Assembly: GCA_029098225.1 (NCBI GenBank)
Contig: JAQXNX010000014.1
Location: 140,790-204,789 of the forward strand
Length of the DNA stretch: 64,000 bases
Reading direction: 5' to 3'
DNA from: Spirochaetales bacterium
GTDB lineage: Bacteria; Spirochaetota; Spirochaetia; Treponematales; Treponemataceae
Position 1 is the first letter of the stretch. Each line of letters starts with the position of its first letter. Positions 52,901-63,876 of this stretch are shown in pieces. The translations under genes and the position numbers were made by a program. The notes beneath the pieces were generated by a model that was not told the DNA's origin, did no database searches, and saw only the letters and a list, made by a program, of their open reading frames with translations.

Positions 52901-53502
52901 GTATTGCAGGTAAATATTTGAATCAGTTCTTTGAAGCTCCTGTATTCCAGTCTCCTTCACAGCAGCAGATTGCTGATAAACTTGAAGAAGCTGGCTTGCC
53001 AAGAAGCTGTAAACAGATTGTTCATTCAGGACAGACTGGTGAACCATTTGTAAACCCTATTTTTGTTGGTGTTATCTATTATATGAAGCTTCATCACCTT
53101 GTTGATGATAAGATGCATGCTCGTTCAACAGGACCTTATTCTCTTGTTACACAGCAGCCTCTTGGTGGTAAGGCACAGTTTGGTGGTCAGCGTCTTGGAG
53201 AAATGGAAGTTTGGGCTCTCGAAGCTTACGGTGCTGCAAACTGTCTTCAGGAAATGATGACAATTAAGTCTGATGATATGAACGGTCGTTCAAAGATTTA
53301 TGAATCTATTGTAAAAGGCGATCCTTCATCTCCAATTGGAATTCCAGAATCATTCAATGTATTGGTTCAGGAACTTCGCGGACTTGCACTCGACTTTACA
53401 ATTTATGATGCTAAGGGTAAGCAGATTGCTCTTACAGAACGTGATCAGGAATTAATTGATAAAGCAGCTTCCGGATTTGATAAGGAGGACACAAATGCGT
53501 GA
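49969..53502 (+). CDS. rpoB: RNA polymerase beta subunit
   Basis: It forms half of the catalytic cleft. The rifampicin-region sequence [33 protein letters not shown] is present (core [20 protein letters not shown]), as are [19 protein letters not shown]-like [13 protein letters not shown] and the C-terminal [19 protein letters not shown]. In the beta rif region, S at [10 protein letters not shown] replaces the usual T, a change within natural variation. The ATG at 49969 is preferred to a GTG one codon earlier, because AGGGGG lies 7 nt upstream of it. Length 1177 aa. Confidence 0.97.
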   Translation: MFAKTRTINRQYIGKDIQSSMDVPNLISIQTSSYESFLQSERLKKGQPLLEQGLQDVFTSTFPIESPNGDMSLEYEFYELDWENMKFSEIECKDKGVTYSVPLKARINLNFLQTGAILQKDIYMGDIPLMTDRGTFIINGAERVVVSQIHRSPGVIFCHDKGVYSSRIIPYRGSWLEFEIDQKKELIFAKIDRKKKILGTIFLRAIGYSTREEIIRCFYDVEDIKVEKGDALVDKVLASAVFIKDENGEEKRLFNAGTRLHPHDIDDLIANKIENICVIRFDTRDNPQNKNEVNQSLDSQMIINCFEREEVKFVKEGSIDNEPTKEDCLAAVYAILQPGEPMTVDQAEKDLNSLFFSERRYDLGRVGRYKLNKKFDYKDDVKDFTLIKEDIINTMKFLIKVYIGDEQTDDIDHLGNRRIRSVGELMTNNLKTAFARMERIAKERMSLKETDTMKPQDLISIKPIVANIKEFFGSSQLSQFMDQINPLAELTHKRRLNALGPGGLSRDRAGFEVRDVHYSHYGRMCPIETPEGPNIGLIVSLAMYTRINDYGFLEAPYRKVVDGKATKEVEYLSAMDEDKYYIGQIVEGMKEDGSFPTETISCRNRGNYTQRAPKDVQYIDVSPRQVISVSASMIPFLEHDDANRALMGCNMQRQAVPLLFPEPPHVGTGMEKRCAYDSGVLVKSKHDGVVTYVSSEYIRVKVKGSDVEDEYKLLKYKRTNNDTCNHQRPTVEVGQKVKAGDILADGPATFNGELALGRNILVGFVPWNGYNYEDAVLISQRVVREDMYTSIHIKEFQIEVRETKLGPERITRDIPNTAEKAVANLTNEGIIKIGSKVRSGDILVGKVTPKSETETTPEFKLLNSIFGEKAKEVRDSSLRVPHGIEGVVIDIQEMSRANGDDLLPGVEKVVKVLIANKRKLREGDKMAGRHGNKGVVSRILPVEDMPYLEDGTPLDVCLNPLGVPSRMNIGQILESELGIAGKYLNQFFEAPVFQSPSQQQIADKLEEAGLPRSCKQIVHSGQTGEPFVNPIFVGVIYYMKLHHLVDDKMHARSTGPYSLVTQQPLGGKAQFGGQRLGEMEVWALEAYGAANCLQEMMTIKSDDMNGRSKIYESIVKGDPSSPIGIPESFNVLVQELRGLALDFTIYDAKGKQIALTERDQELIDKAASGFDKEDTNA

Positions 53503-56500
53503 TGTTCAGGATTTTGACAGTCTTAAAATAAAATTGGCTTCTCCAGAAACTATTTTGTCTTGGTCTTATGGTGAAGTAAAAAAGCCAGAAACAATTAACT
53601 ATAGAACACTCCGTCCGGAGAAAGAAGGTCTTTTCTGTGAAAAAATCTTTGGTACAACAAAGGAATGGGAATGTTACTGTGGAAAGTTCAAGTCTATCCG
53701 CTATAAGGGTGTAATTTGTGACCGTTGTGGTGTAGAAGTTACACACTTTAAAGTACGTCGTGAAAGAACTGGACATATTGCGCTTAAGGCTCCTGTAAGC
53801 CATATCTGGTATTATCGTTCAGTTCCAAGCCGTATGGGACTTTTGCTTGATCTTCAGGTAGCAGCTCTTCGTTCGGTTTTGTACTATGAAAAGTATATTG
53901 TAATTGATCCGGGTGATACTGATCTTAAAAAAGGTGATCTTCTTACAGAAGAAGAATATGCAGAAGCTCTTGAGCACTATTCAGGTTCTGGCTTTACTGC
54001 AGACATGGGTGCAGAAGCTATTAAAACAATGCTTGAACATCTTGATCTTGATGCTCTTGCTGCAGAACTTCGTGCAAAAATGATTGAAAAGGGTGCAAAA
54101 TCAGATAAGAGATTGCTCCGCCGTATTGAAATTGTAGAAAATTTCCGTGCATCAGGAAATAAAGTTTCATGGATGATTCTGGATGTAATTCCGGTTATTC
54201 CTCCAGAGCTTCGTCCAATGGTACAGCTTGATGGTGGACGTTTTGCAACTTCAGACTTGAACGATTTGTATCGTAGAGTAATTAATAGAAACAATCGTCT
54301 AGACAGACTTCAGCAGCTTTCTGCTCCAGATATTATTATTCGTAACGAAAAGCGTATGCTTCAGGAAGCAGTTGATGCTTTGTTTGATAATACAAAGAGA
54401 AAACGTGCAGTTAAGGGTGCTTCAAACCGCCCGCTCAAGTCAATTTCTGACTTACTTAAAGGTAAGCAGGGACGTTTCCGCTTGAATCTTCTTGGTAAGC
54501 GTGTTGACTACTCTGGACGTTCGGTAATCGTTGTTGGACCAGAACTTAAGCTCTGGCAGTGTGGTCTTCCAACAAAAATGGCTTTGGAATTGTTCAAGCC
54601 ATTCCTTATGAAAAAGCTTGTTGATAAAGATGTAGTATTCAATATCAAAAAAGCAAAGATGCTCGTAGAAAGCGAGTCTCCAGAAGTATATGCAATTCTT
54701 GATGAAGTTGTAAAAGAGCATCCTGTTATGTTGAACCGTGCTCCTACACTTCACCGACTTGGTATTCAGGCATTCGAGCCTGTTCTTGTAGAAGGAAAAG
54801 CACTTAAGCTTCATCCTCTTGCATGTAAAGCTTTCAACGCCGACTTCGATGGTGACCAGATGGCTATTCACGTACCTCTTACACAGGCTGCACAGATGGA
54901 ATGCTGGACTTTGATGCTTTCTGCAAGAAACCTTCTTGACCCTGCTAATGGTAATACAATTGTTGCTCCTTCTCAGGACATGGTACTTGGTATTTACTAC
55001 ATGACAGCAATTAAGCCTGAAGCAAAGGGAACAGGAAAACGCTTTAGCAACCCAGATGAAGTTCGTCTTGCCGCTGAACTTGGAAATATTGAATGGCAGG
55101 CTCTTATTAAAGTTCCAGCTCCAAAAGATTCATTCAATAGTGCCGCACTTAAGGTTAAGGGAGATGAAGGATTCGTTCAGGGAACTCAGGATTTTAAAGC
55201 AGGAGATTTAATTGAAACTTCTGCCGGCCGTCTTGCATTCAACGAAGCTATGCCAGAAGGTGTAGATTATGTAAACCGCCAGATGTTCGATAAGTCTCTT
55301 AAGAAGATGATTGAACATGTATATCATACAAAGGGTTCCTGGCTCACAATCCAGATGCACGATGCAATTAAGGATGTTGGTTACAAGAATGCTACCTTCT
55401 ATGGCGCTACACTTTGTATGGATGATATCCTTGTTCCAGAAGAAAAGAAAGAGATGGTTGAAAAAGCCAATAAGGAAGTTGAAGAAATTATTGGTCAGTA
55501 CAGCAAAGGTACAATTACAGCGGATGAACGTTATAACCGTGTTTGTAACATCTGGGCTAGAACAAATGATAACCTTACAAATCTCATGATGGATAATCTT
55601 GAGAAGGATAAGAACGGATTTAATACTATCTATATGATGGCTAAGTCTGGTGCCCGCGGTTCTCGTGGACAGATTTCTCAGCTTGCTGCTATGCGTGGAT
55701 TGATGACAAAGCCTAACGGAGCAATTATTGAACTTCCTGTAAAGGCAAACTTTAAGGAAGGTCTTTCCGTAATGGAATACTTCATTTCTACTAACGCTGC
55801 ACGTAAAGGTCTTTCGGATACAGCTCTTAAGACAGCCGATGCCGGATACATGACTCGCCGTCTTGTTGATGTTGCACAGGATGTTGTAATTAATGAAGAA
55901 GACTGTTGTACAATCAACGGTATAGATTATGCTGCAATTAAAGATGGAGATGATATTAAAGTACATCTTGCAGACAGAATTAAGGGACACTTTACAATTG
56001 AACGTGTTGTTCATCCAATTACTGGTGAATTGCTTTGTGATGTTAATCAGTATATTGATGATGATCTTGCATGGGAAATTGAAAATGCAGGTGTAGAAAA
56101 GGTAAAACTCCGCACAGTTCTTACATGTGAAGCTAAGCACGGTATTTGTGTTAAGTGTTATGGTAAGAACCTTGCACGCAATAAGATTGTAGAAATTGGT
56201 GAAGCAGTTGGTATTATAGCAGCTCAGTCAATCGGACAGCCTGGTACACAGTTGACACTTCGAACATTCCACTCGGGTGGTGCTGCCGAAATGTCTACAA
56301 GCGATAACAAGGTAATCCTTAAGTTTGATGCAATCTTTAAGGAAATGTCAGGAACACACGTTGAAACTAAAATCAAAGTTGATGGAAGAAACAAAGAAGC
56401 ATGGTTGTTCACTCGTAAGGGTAGCATGACTGTAATTCGTATTCTTGACAAAATGAAGATTGAAAAAGGCGATGAACTTTTAGTAGAAGATGGAAGTTCT

Positions 56501-57826
56501 TTAATGAGAGGAACTCCGGTTCTTAAACATAAAGGAAAGGAAGTTGCTGCTGCTGTAACTGGAAAAGTAATTGTAATGGATGGATACATCTACTTTACAA
56601 GTAAAGAACAGAAGATTGAAATCGTAAACGGTTCTACAATTTATGCTGTTCCTAATCAGATTGTAAAGAAGGGTGAACCAATCGGTGAATTTGATCCATA
56701 TTCAGAACCAATTATTGCTGAAAGTACAGGTTATATTCATTTTGAAGATATTGATCTTGGTTCAACTCTTGAAGAACGTGTTGACCTTGAAACAGGTGCT
56801 TCTGAAAAATATATTACAGAACTTCACCTGGATGTTAAACAGCCAAGAATTATTATTACAGATGAAGCAGGAAATATTCAGGGTAACTACTACCTGCCTC
56901 CAAAAGCTATGCTTCTTGTAAATGACAAGCAGTCTGTAAAAGCTGGTGTTACACTTGCAAAGATTCCTAAGGAAGCTGTTAAGACAAACGATATTACTGG
57001 TGGTATTCCTCGTGTTACAGAGCTTATTGAAGCTCGTAAACCAAAGAATCCTTGTGTACTTGCAAAGATTTCCGGAGTTGTTGAATTCAAGGATATCCGT
57101 AAGGGTAAACGTGTTGTTATCATTAAGGACGAATTCGGAAAATCATTTGAACATTTAGTTCCAATGACAAAACGTATGATCGTTCGTGATGGTGACCATG
57201 TTGAAGCTGGTGAGCAGTTATGCGCCGGATCTCCAATGCCACAGGAAATCCTTGAAATTCTTGGTGAAAACGCTTTACAGAATTATGTAATGGATGAAAT
57301 TCAGGCAGTTTACCGTGCACAGGGTGTAGACATTAATGATAAGCATATTGGAATTATCGTACGTCAGATGCTCCGTAAAGTTGAAATTGTTTCAGTTGGT
57401 GATACAAAGTTCATCTTCGGTCAGCAGGTTGATAAGTACAAGTTCCATGAAGAGAATAACCGAGTAATTTCTGAAGGTGGTCAGCCAGCAATTGGTCGTC
57501 CAATGTTCCAGGGAATTACAAAGGCTTCGCTTGGTGTTGATTCATTTATTTCTGCAGCTTCATTCCAGGAAACAACACGTGTTCTTACAAATGCAGCAAT
57601 TGCCGGTGCAACAGACGGATTGCATGGTATTAAAGAGAACGTTGCAATTGGTCATATGATTCCTGCCGGAACTGGTATTAAGAATTACAAAGATATCAAG
57701 CTTTTTGATGATAGTGATAGAGATCTTGAAGCTCAGATGAATGAAATTCTTGAACAGAGACGTCTCGAAAGAGAAATGGAATCTCAGTTAGATGAACCTG
57801 TTTTTGAATCAGAAGAAAATGACTAA
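53495..57826 (+). CDS. rpoC: RNA polymerase beta-prime subunit
   Basis: It carries the active-site magnesium loop NADFDGDQM. The N-terminal zinc finger ([20 protein letters not shown]) and the second zinc site ([13 protein letters not shown]) are intact, and [18 protein letters not shown] is conserved. The ATG at 53495 overlaps the rpoB end by 8 bp, and AAGGAGGAC precedes it. The 1443-aa length is normal for a spirochaete. Confidence 0.97.
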   Translation: MRDVQDFDSLKIKLASPETILSWSYGEVKKPETINYRTLRPEKEGLFCEKIFGTTKEWECYCGKFKSIRYKGVICDRCGVEVTHFKVRRERTGHIALKAPVSHIWYYRSVPSRMGLLLDLQVAALRSVLYYEKYIVIDPGDTDLKKGDLLTEEEYAEALEHYSGSGFTADMGAEAIKTMLEHLDLDALAAELRAKMIEKGAKSDKRLLRRIEIVENFRASGNKVSWMILDVIPVIPPELRPMVQLDGGRFATSDLNDLYRRVINRNNRLDRLQQLSAPDIIIRNEKRMLQEAVDALFDNTKRKRAVKGASNRPLKSISDLLKGKQGRFRLNLLGKRVDYSGRSVIVVGPELKLWQCGLPTKMALELFKPFLMKKLVDKDVVFNIKKAKMLVESESPEVYAILDEVVKEHPVMLNRAPTLHRLGIQAFEPVLVEGKALKLHPLACKAFNADFDGDQMAIHVPLTQAAQMECWTLMLSARNLLDPANGNTIVAPSQDMVLGIYYMTAIKPEAKGTGKRFSNPDEVRLAAELGNIEWQALIKVPAPKDSFNSAALKVKGDEGFVQGTQDFKAGDLIETSAGRLAFNEAMPEGVDYVNRQMFDKSLKKMIEHVYHTKGSWLTIQMHDAIKDVGYKNATFYGATLCMDDILVPEEKKEMVEKANKEVEEIIGQYSKGTITADERYNRVCNIWARTNDNLTNLMMDNLEKDKNGFNTIYMMAKSGARGSRGQISQLAAMRGLMTKPNGAIIELPVKANFKEGLSVMEYFISTNAARKGLSDTALKTADAGYMTRRLVDVAQDVVINEEDCCTINGIDYAAIKDGDDIKVHLADRIKGHFTIERVVHPITGELLCDVNQYIDDDLAWEIENAGVEKVKLRTVLTCEAKHGICVKCYGKNLARNKIVEIGEAVGIIAAQSIGQPGTQLTLRTFHSGGAAEMSTSDNKVILKFDAIFKEMSGTHVETKIKVDGRNKEAWLFTRKGSMTVIRILDKMKIEKGDELLVEDGSSLMRGTPVLKHKGKEVAAAVTGKVIVMDGYIYFTSKEQKIEIVNGSTIYAVPNQIVKKGEPIGEFDPYSEPIIAESTGYIHFEDIDLGSTLEERVDLETGASEKYITELHLDVKQPRIIITDEAGNIQGNYYLPPKAMLLVNDKQSVKAGVTLAKIPKEAVKTNDITGGIPRVTELIEARKPKNPCVLAKISGVVEFKDIRKGKRVVIIKDEFGKSFEHLVPMTKRMIVRDGDHVEAGEQLCAGSPMPQEILEILGENALQNYVMDEIQAVYRAQGVDINDKHIGIIVRQMLRKVEIVSVGDTKFIFGQQVDKYKFHEENNRVISEGGQPAIGRPMFQGITKASLGVDSFISAASFQETTRVLTNAAIAGATDGLHGIKENVAIGHMIPAGTGIKNYKDIKLFDDSDRDLEAQMNEILEQRRLEREMESQLDEPVFESEEND

Positions 57827-57844
57827 AATTATTTTTTAGTAAAG

Positions 57845-57882
57845 ATGGGGCTGTCTTTTTACAGACAGTTCCATTTTTTTTT
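57845..57882 (+). terminator. Terminator of rpoBC
   Basis: Stem ATGGGGCTGTC/GACAGTTCCAT (one G-T pair) with an 8-nt loop, followed by T9. Confidence 0.88.
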
Positions 57883-57901
57883 AAAAAAGTTAGAAATTCA
57901 G

Positions 57902-57930
57902 TTGAATTCATTTTTTGAATTCTTTATAAT
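57902..57930 (+). promoter_or_regulatory. Promoter of rpsL-rpsG
   Basis: TTGAAT (57902-57907), 17-bp spacer, TATAAT (57925-57930). A leader of about 125 nt follows, with a TTCCGG/CCGGAA hairpin near the ribosome-binding site. Confidence 0.65.
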
Positions 57931-58062
57931 TCTAAAACCTGTCTGTTCTATTTTAGGGTTTTGAACAGATTAAACGAATCTTAAGAATTTGGAGCGTTGC
58001 TCGTTCTTTTGATTTTTATATCTTCCGGAGTGCTGACCGGAAAATTATAGGAGACTTAGGCA

Positions 58063-58437
58063 ATGCCTACAATCAATCAATTAATTCGTCAGGGTCGTAA
58101 ATCTGCTGCAAACAGAACAAAGGCTCCAGCTTTGGAATCTTGCCCACAGAAACGTGGAGTTTGCACTCGTGTAATGACTCAGACACCAAAAAAGCCGAAC
58201 TCAGCTTTGCGTAAGATTGCGCGTGTTCGCTTGTCAAATGGTATTGAAGTAACTGCATATATTCCAGGAATTGGACATAACTTGCAGGAACACTCAGTTG
58301 TTTTGGTACGCGGTGGTCGTGTTAAGGACCTTCCTGGTGTACGCTATCATATTATTCGCGGTACAAAAGATACTCTTGGTGTTGAAGACCGCAAACGTGG
58401 CCGTTCTAAATACGGTGCTAAAAAACCAAAGGCATAA
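58063..58437 (+). CDS. rpsL: Ribosomal protein S12
   Basis: A 124-aa decoding-centre protein. The streptomycin-resistance region is [15 protein letters not shown], whose lysine at the usual position is unchanged, and [22 protein letters not shown] follows (quoted here to its [18 protein letters not shown] core). rpsG starts 12 bp downstream. Confidence 0.97.
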   Translation: MPTINQLIRQGRKSAANRTKAPALESCPQKRGVCTRVMTQTPKKPNSALRKIARVRLSNGIEVTAYIPGIGHNLQEHSVVLVRGGRVKDLPGVRYHIIRGTKDTLGVEDRKRGRSKYGAKKPKA

Positions 58438-58449
58438 TGGGGGCTTAAG

Positions 58450-58920
58450 ATGGGAAGACATAAGAAATCAGTTGACCGTCCAATGCTGCCAGATGTTAAA
58501 TACAACAGCAAGGTCGTTTCTAAACTTGTTTGTCGTATGATGTTGGATGGAAAAAAGCAGACTTGTTTGAACATTGTTTATGATGCAATGGACAATCTTA
58601 AGTCAAAGACAGATAAAGATCCTTTAGAGGTTCTTCTTAAGGCTATTGATAATGTAAAACCTTTAGTAGAAGTAAAATCACGCCGTGTTGGTGGTGCTAC
58701 TTATCAGGTTCCAATGGAAATTCGTGAATCACGTCGCGAAGCTTTGGCTATGAGATGGATTATCGAAGCTGCAAGAAACCGCAGTGGACATGGAATGGCA
58801 GATACACTTTCTGCTGAACTTTTGGATGCATATAATAATACAGGTACAGCATTCAAAAAGCGTGAAGATGTTCACAAGATGGCAGAAGCTAACAAGGCTT
58901 TTGCTCACTACCGCTGGTAG
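58450..58920 (+). CDS. rpsG: Ribosomal protein S7
   Basis: A 156-aa primary 16S-binding protein of the 30S head. Matches include KTDKDPLEVLLKAIDNVKP, VGGATYQVPMEIRESRREAL and the final NKAFAHYRW. fusA, its usual next gene, is absent; a terminator and then an unrelated gene follow. Confidence 0.97.
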   Translation: MGRHKKSVDRPMLPDVKYNSKVVSKLVCRMMLDGKKQTCLNIVYDAMDNLKSKTDKDPLEVLLKAIDNVKPLVEVKSRRVGGATYQVPMEIRESRREALAMRWIIEAARNRSGHGMADTLSAELLDAYNNTGTAFKKREDVHKMAEANKAFAHYRW

Positions 58921-58936
58921 AAAACTTCTAAAAAAA

Positions 58937-58965
58937 GGCGTTCGAAAAACGAACGCCTTTTTTTT
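58937..58965 (+). terminator. Terminator after rpsG
   Basis: Perfect 8-bp stem GGCGTTCG/CGAACGCC with AAAAA loop and T8. Confidence 0.92.
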
Positions 58966-58990
58966 ACATTAAAAGCTGCAGGAAAAAAAC

Positions 58991-60091
58991 ATGGAAAATT
59001 TAATAGTTCGTAGCGTTGTTCCGGAAGATGCTGAAGCTATACTTAATATTTATTCTCCATATATTTTAAATACCGCCGTTTCCTTTGAATACGATGTTCC
59101 TTCTATAAATGAGTTTAGGGAAAGAATAAAATCTATTACAAAAAAATTCCCTTATCTTGTTTTATGTAAAGACAAAGAAATTCTCGGATACGCTTATGCT
59201 TCAACCTTTCACTGGAGGGAAGCATATAATTCCAGTGTTGAGCTTTCAATTTATTTAAAAGAAAGTTGTCATGGAAAAGGTTATGGAAAATTTCTTTATC
59301 TGCAGTTAGAAAACGAATTGCGCAACCGCGGATTTGCTGTTATGTATGCATGCATTGCCTGCTCTTCAAGAAATCCGGATGAATATCTTACAGACGCTAG
59401 TATTAAATTTCACGAAAAGCTTGGATTTACAAATGCAGGATATTTTCCAAATTGTGCACGAAAATTCAACCGATGGTACAGTATTGTTTACATGCAGAAA
59501 AATCTTTTAAATGAATATAAAGATGATTTGTGTAAAAAAGATTCTGCAGATGAAAAATCGGATAATAATACTTCTGTTCAGAATAACGAAGTAATAGATA
59601 TTTATGATAATCAAAAACGTATAACGGGAAAAACAATTTGCCGGACTGAGCTTTTTGAAAAAAATAATCTGCTTCGTTCTGTAATTCATGTGTGCATATT
59701 TAATTCTAAAAATGAACTTTTAATCCAACAAAGAGCAGAAAGCAAAAAATCAGGTGCGGGAATGTGGGATTTTTCTGCCAGTGGTCAGGTTCTTTCAGGC
59801 GAAGTCAGTCAGCAGGGGGCGATGAGAGAAGTAAAAGAAGAACTTGGAATTGATATAATTATTTCTGAAGCTCCGGTAATTACAAAAATATTTTTTAATA
59901 GTTACAATGATTATTATATAGTACGTAAAGATATAGATATTCAGGAATTAAAATTTCAAAAGAGCGAAGTTCAAAATGCAAGGTGGGCTTCGAGAAAAGA
60001 AGTAATTGAATTGTGGAATCAGAAAAAGTTTTTAAGTTATCCGCAATCTTTGATAGAACTTGTCTTTGATGTGGGTGAATTTAAGGATTAA
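58991..60091 (+). CDS. GNAT acetyltransferase-NUDIX hydrolase fusion
   Basis: Residues 1-170 form a GNAT N-acetyltransferase of the phosphinothricin-acetyltransferase type (EDAEAILNIYSPYILNTAV, acetyl-CoA loop SCHGKGYGKFLY). Residues 200-366 are a NUDIX hydrolase with an intact box at about 265-287 (GQVLSGEVSQQGAMREVKEE, then LGID), most like the IPP-isomerase-related YfcD subgroup (HVCIFNSKNELLIQQR, GMWDFSASG). A polar linker with many Asn and Asp joins them. Both active sites look complete. It interrupts the usual rpsG-fusA-tuf order. Substrates unknown. Confidence 0.85.
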   Translation: MENLIVRSVVPEDAEAILNIYSPYILNTAVSFEYDVPSINEFRERIKSITKKFPYLVLCKDKEILGYAYASTFHWREAYNSSVELSIYLKESCHGKGYGKFLYLQLENELRNRGFAVMYACIACSSRNPDEYLTDASIKFHEKLGFTNAGYFPNCARKFNRWYSIVYMQKNLLNEYKDDLCKKDSADEKSDNNTSVQNNEVIDIYDNQKRITGKTICRTELFEKNNLLRSVIHVCIFNSKNELLIQQRAESKKSGAGMWDFSASGQVLSGEVSQQGAMREVKEELGIDIIISEAPVITKIFFNSYNDYYIVRKDIDIQELKFQKSEVQNARWASRKEVIELWNQKKFLSYPQSLIELVFDVGEFKD

Positions 60092-60119
60092 AAAAAATAA
60101 AAAATCAGCCTTTTGCCTA

Positions 60120-60148
60120 TTGCCTAAAGTTTTAAAAAACTATATAAA
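60120..60148 (+). promoter_or_regulatory. Promoter of tuf-S10
   Basis: TTGCCT (60120-60125), 17-bp spacer, TATAAA (60143-60148); an alternative TATAAT lies at 60149. Confidence 0.5.
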
Positions 60149-60154
60149 TATAAT

Positions 60155-60598
60155 ACTGCACTCTAGGGGTGTAGTCTGCATTTTTGCAGAAAGGGTTCTT
60201 TGAGAGACAGGCGGACTTGTTCCGGTATGACCGTAAAAATAATTATGTAAATAATTATTAGGGAGTGCGGCCCTTAATTTCAGTTTTGCATCCGTTGGAT
60301 GTAAGGATATGCAATTGGTTTTGGGTTTCTGTCTGGCTGAAAAAGCTAAACTCGAAAATACCAGACCTGTTGTCAGAATGAATGATAGCGAATGGTGGTG
60401 CCGGGTTTGAGATATCCGAAATGATGGATATCGTTAAAAATCATATCCGTTTCAAATCTTTCGTTAAATTATTAAATAGTGTGTCTGCGAATATGACGGT
60501 CTTGGTAAAAGATGTCTGCATATTCTGGCTTAAAGTGCAGCACATAAAAAATATTAGTGCCGGACGTAAGGAATAATAAAGCCGGCAAGGAGAAAAAC
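60155..60598 (+). promoter_or_regulatory. Long structured leader of tuf
   Basis: About 440 nt precede tuf. GCACTC (60158) pairs with GAGTGC (60263), closing a domain that contains CTGCATTTTTGCAG. A hairpin TTGCATCC-GTT-GGATGTAA (60286-60304) follows, then GTCTGG/CCAGAC (60331 region) and GATATCC/GGATATC. No known riboswitch class was recognised and no credible gene is present. A short out-of-frame stretch upstream of tuf was not accepted as coding. Confidence 0.5.
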
Positions 60599-61783
60599 AT
60601 GGCTAAGGAGAAGTTCGAAAGAACCAAACCTCACATGAACGTTGGTACTATTGGTCACGTAGACCATGGTAAGACTACACTTTCAGCTGCAATCACTTCA
60701 TATTGTGCTAACAAATATGGTGATAAGGCCCTTAAGTATGACGAAATTGATAACGCTCCAGAAGAGAAAGAGCGTGGTATTACAATCAATACTCGTCACC
60801 TCGAATATCAGTCAGATAAGAGACACTATGCTCATATCGACTGCCCGGGACATGCTGACTACATTAAGAACATGATTACTGGTGCTGCTCAGATGGATGG
60901 TTCTATCCTCGTTGTATCTGCTCCAGACTCAGTTATGCCTCAGACACGTGAGCACTTGCTTCTTGCTCGTCAGGTAGGTGTACCAAAGATTATCGTATTC
61001 TTGAACAAGGTTGATCAGGTTGATGATCCTGATTTGCTTGAATTGGTAGTAGAAGAAGTTAAAGATGTACTTAAAGAGTATGGCTTCTCTGAAGACACAC
61101 CAATTATTAAGGGTTCTGCATTCAAGGCTTTGAACGAGCCAACTCCAGAAAATACAGCATGTATTGAAGAACTTCTTAAAGCTATGGATACATGGTTTGA
61201 TGATCCAGTTCGCGATTCAGATAAGCCATTCCTTATGCCAATCGAAGACATCTTTACAATCTCTGGTCGTGGTACTGTAGTAACAGGAAAGATCGAACGC
61301 GGTGTTGTAAATATGAACGATGCAGTAGAAATCGTTGGTATCCGCCCAACAGCTCAGTCAACAGTAACTGGTATTGAAATGTTCCAGAAGACTCTTGATC
61401 AGGGTATGGCTGGTGATAACGTTGGTATCCTCCTCCGTGGTGTTGAAAAGAAAGACGTTGTTCGTGGACAGGTATTGGCAAAGCCAGCATCTATCACACC
61501 TCATACAAAGTTCGAAGCTCAGCTCTATGTTCTTTCAAAGGAAGAAGGTGGACGTCACTCTCCATTCTTCACAGGATATCGCCCACAGTTCTACTTCAGA
61601 ACTACAGATATCACTGGTACTATCGAACTCGAAGCTGGTACAGACATGGTTAAACCAGGCGATAACGTAAAAGTTATTGGTGAACTTATTCACCCAATCG
61701 CTATGGACGAAGGTCTTAAGCTTGCTATCCGTGAAGGCGGTCACACAATCGCTTCTGGACAGGTTGTAAAAATTATTCAGTAG
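60599..61783 (+). CDS. tuf: Elongation factor Tu
   Basis: The GTPase that carries aminoacyl-tRNA to the ribosome, 394 aa. G1 [11 protein letters not shown]3 DCPGHADY and G4 NKVDQ are all intact. The start at 60599 ([10 protein letters not shown]) has AAGGAG upstream. It heads the S10 operon, with rpsJ starting 64 bp later. No second tuf is in the window. Confidence 0.97.
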   Translation: MAKEKFERTKPHMNVGTIGHVDHGKTTLSAAITSYCANKYGDKALKYDEIDNAPEEKERGITINTRHLEYQSDKRHYAHIDCPGHADYIKNMITGAAQMDGSILVVSAPDSVMPQTREHLLLARQVGVPKIIVFLNKVDQVDDPDLLELVVEEVKDVLKEYGFSEDTPIIKGSAFKALNEPTPENTACIEELLKAMDTWFDDPVRDSDKPFLMPIEDIFTISGRGTVVTGKIERGVVNMNDAVEIVGIRPTAQSTVTGIEMFQKTLDQGMAGDNVGILLRGVEKKDVVRGQVLAKPASITPHTKFEAQLYVLSKEEGGRHSPFFTGYRPQFYFRTTDITGTIELEAGTDMVKPGDNVKVIGELIHPIAMDEGLKLAIREGGHTIASGQVVKIIQ

Positions 61784-61847
61784 TTAATTTTTTCAAACAA
61801 AAGGGCTGAAAAATTCAGTCCTTTTGTTGTGAAAAGGAGTAAATTAA

Positions 61848-62156
61848 ATGGCTAATGAAAAGATTCGAGTCAGACTTCGTGCATTTGATGTAGAACTGAT
61901 CGATCAGAGTGCTAAAGCCATCGTGCAGACTGTGCAGAAAGCAGGAGCAAAGGTTTCCGGACCTATTCCTCTTCCTACACGTATCAATAAGGTGACAGTT
62001 TTGCGTTCACCTCACGTAAATAAAAAATCACGTGAGCAGTTTGAGATGCGAACTCACAAGCGTCTTATTGACATCATGAATCCTTCACAGAACGTTATGG
62101 ATTCTTTGATGAAGCTTGAGTTGCCTGCCGGTGTTGATGTAGTAATTACACAGTAG
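61848..62156 (+). CDS. rpsJ: Ribosomal protein S10
   Basis: A 102-aa 30S head protein, also a partner of NusG in NusB/NusG complexes. Conserved core [20 protein letters not shown] and [28 protein letters not shown] precedes the ATG. Confidence 0.97.
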   Translation: MANEKIRVRLRAFDVELIDQSAKAIVQTVQKAGAKVSGPIPLPTRINKVTVLRSPHVNKKSREQFEMRTHKRLIDIMNPSQNVMDSLMKLELPAGVDVVITQ

Positions 62157-62291
62157 TTTATATAAGTAGTTATTACACGGAATTATTTGTAAATAAAGGT
62201 TCGGTCCCTTGTTGGATCTGGGATGGCGGCCTTAAAAAAATAAAATAGGAGTTCAGTTAGTTTTACTGAATCCTAATAGGAGAATATCAGA
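62157..62291 (+). promoter_or_regulatory. Intra-operon leader before rplC
   Basis: 135 nt with GGATCTGGGATGGCGGCC and a hairpin GGAGTTCAGT/ACTGAATCC just ahead of the ribosome-binding site. GGGA-TGGCGGCC-TTAA resembles GGGAGTGCGGCCCTTAA in the tuf leader. Likely a control or processing site in the S10 operon. Confidence 0.4.
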
Positions 62292-62912
62292 ATGAAAGGT
62301 CTGATTGCAAAGAAAATTGGCATGACACAGATATTCGATGAAAACGGTAATCTGACACCAGTAACCGTGATCCAAATCGAGCCTAATGTTGTTGTTGCCA
62401 AAAAAACAAAGGAAAATTGCGGTTATGATGCAGTTGTTCTTGGTTTAGATGATATGAAAGCATCTAGAGCAAACAAAGCATATACCGGTCAATTCCCAGA
62501 GAACATTGCTCCAAAACGTCATCTGAAGGAATTCAGAAATTTTGAAAAGGACGTAAATGTTGGAGATGAAGTTGGTCTTGAACTTTTTGAAGGCAGTCGC
62601 TTCTTGGATGTAACTGCTACATCAAAAGGTAAAGGTTTTCAGGGTGTTATGAAGCGTTGGGGATTCCATGGTGGACGTGCTACCCACGGTTCAAAATTCC
62701 ACAGAGAGCCAGGTGGAACTGGAGAATGTACAACTCCAGGTCATAGCTTTAAAAATATTAAATTGCCTGGTCGTATGGGATTTAAAAGAGTTACTATTCA
62801 GAACTTGAAAATCGTAAAGGTTGATCCGGAACTTAAAGTAATTATGGTTCGTGGTGCTGTTCCAGGCAACAAGGACTGTACTTTAATCGTAAAGTCCGCA
62901 GTAAAGAAATAG
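62292..62912 (+). CDS. rplC: Ribosomal protein L3
   Basis: A 206-aa 50S assembly protein. Matches are GLIAKKIGMTQIFDENGNL, the loop GFQGVMKRWGFHGGRATHGS and LPGRMGFKRVTIQNLKIV. AGGAGAATATC precedes the ATG. The S10-operon order is conserved. Confidence 0.97.
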   Translation: MKGLIAKKIGMTQIFDENGNLTPVTVIQIEPNVVVAKKTKENCGYDAVVLGLDDMKASRANKAYTGQFPENIAPKRHLKEFRNFEKDVNVGDEVGLELFEGSRFLDVTATSKGKGFQGVMKRWGFHGGRATHGSKFHREPGGTGECTTPGHSFKNIKLPGRMGFKRVTIQNLKIVKVDPELKVIMVRGAVPGNKDCTLIVKSAVKK

Positions 62913-62926
62913 TCAGGAGATAGGAT

Positions 62927-63565
62927 ATGGAAAAGACAGTATATTCAACTTCTGGAAAAGAGCTGCGTACAATTAATCTTGATGATAAAGTATTCGGTCT
63001 TCCAGTTAATGATGATGTAATTTATTACGCTATCACAAATGAATTGGCTAACAGACGTGTTGGTACAGCTTGTACAAAAACTCGTGCTGAAGTTCACGGT
63101 TCAAATGCAAAGCCTTTCAAACAGAAGGGTACAGGTAATGCTCGCCGTGGTGATAAGAAATCTCCACTTATGGTAGGTGGTGGTACAATTTTTGGACCAA
63201 AACCAAGAGATTTCAGTTATTCAATTCCTAAAAAAGAAAAAAGACTTGCTATGAAGTCAATTTTGAGTGCTCATGCACAGGGCAATAGACTTACAGTTGT
63301 AGAAGATTTTACTGTTGAAAGCGGTAAAACAAAGGATTTGGTTTCTATCCTTAATAATTTTGCTAAAGATGAAAGAACAGTTTTGATTCTTAAAGATGAT
63401 GACAAAATGATTAAGAGAGCAGGAAGAAATATTCCAAACCTTTCATTCCTTTCTTACAATCGTCTTGAAGCACATACTTTATACTACGGAAGAAAAATTA
63501 TTGTACTTGAAAGTGCAGTAAAAAATCTTTCTGAGTTTTATGCTGATGATAAGGAGGCAAAATAA
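62927..63565 (+). CDS. rplD: Ribosomal protein L4
   Basis: A 212-aa exit-tunnel protein that in E. coli also represses the S10 operon. The internal RNA-binding loop is KPFKQKGTGNARRGDKKSPL. It overlaps the rplW start by one base. Confidence 0.95.
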   Translation: MEKTVYSTSGKELRTINLDDKVFGLPVNDDVIYYAITNELANRRVGTACTKTRAEVHGSNAKPFKQKGTGNARRGDKKSPLMVGGGTIFGPKPRDFSYSIPKKEKRLAMKSILSAHAQGNRLTVVEDFTVESGKTKDLVSILNNFAKDERTVLILKDDDKMIKRAGRNIPNLSFLSYNRLEAHTLYYGRKIIVLESAVKNLSEFYADDKEAK

Positions 63566-63849
63566 TGATGTACGAAGATATTCTTATTAGGCCTGTAGTT
63601 TCAGAAAAGGCAAGTATGTTGCGTGAACAGAACAAATATGTATTTATTGTTCATCCTGATGCAACAAAAACTCAGATCAAAGAAGCTGTTTCTTCTTTGT
63701 TTAAGGTAAAGGTTGTAAACTGCACAACAATGAATGTGCTTGGTAAAGTTAAAAGACTTCGTGGTAAACCTGGTCGTACAGCATCTTACAAAAAAGCAAT
63801 TGTTCGTCTTGCAGATGGTGAGACAATCTCTGCTTTTGAAGGTGTCTAA
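63565..63849 (+). CDS. rplW: Ribosomal protein L23
   Basis: A 94-aa protein at the tunnel exit. It begins with two ATG codons at 63565 and 63568, MYEDILIRPVVSEKAS. GRTASYKKAIVRL near the end is conserved. AAGGAGG lies upstream. Confidence 0.95.
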   Translation: MMYEDILIRPVVSEKASMLREQNKYVFIVHPDATKTQIKEAVSSLFKVKVVNCTTMNVLGKVKRLRGKPGRTASYKKAIVRLADGETISAFEGV

Positions 63850-63876
63850 GACTAGTTAGAATTAAGGGGATATAAA

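Noticed and set aside
55208..56140. 310-codon frame antisense to rpoC
   Set aside because: Shadow of a conserved gene, with low-complexity Asn/Cys/Phe composition and no start signals.
60382..60576. Short plus-strand frame inside the tuf leader
   Set aside because: No ribosome-binding site, unremarkable composition, and it overlaps apparent RNA stems.
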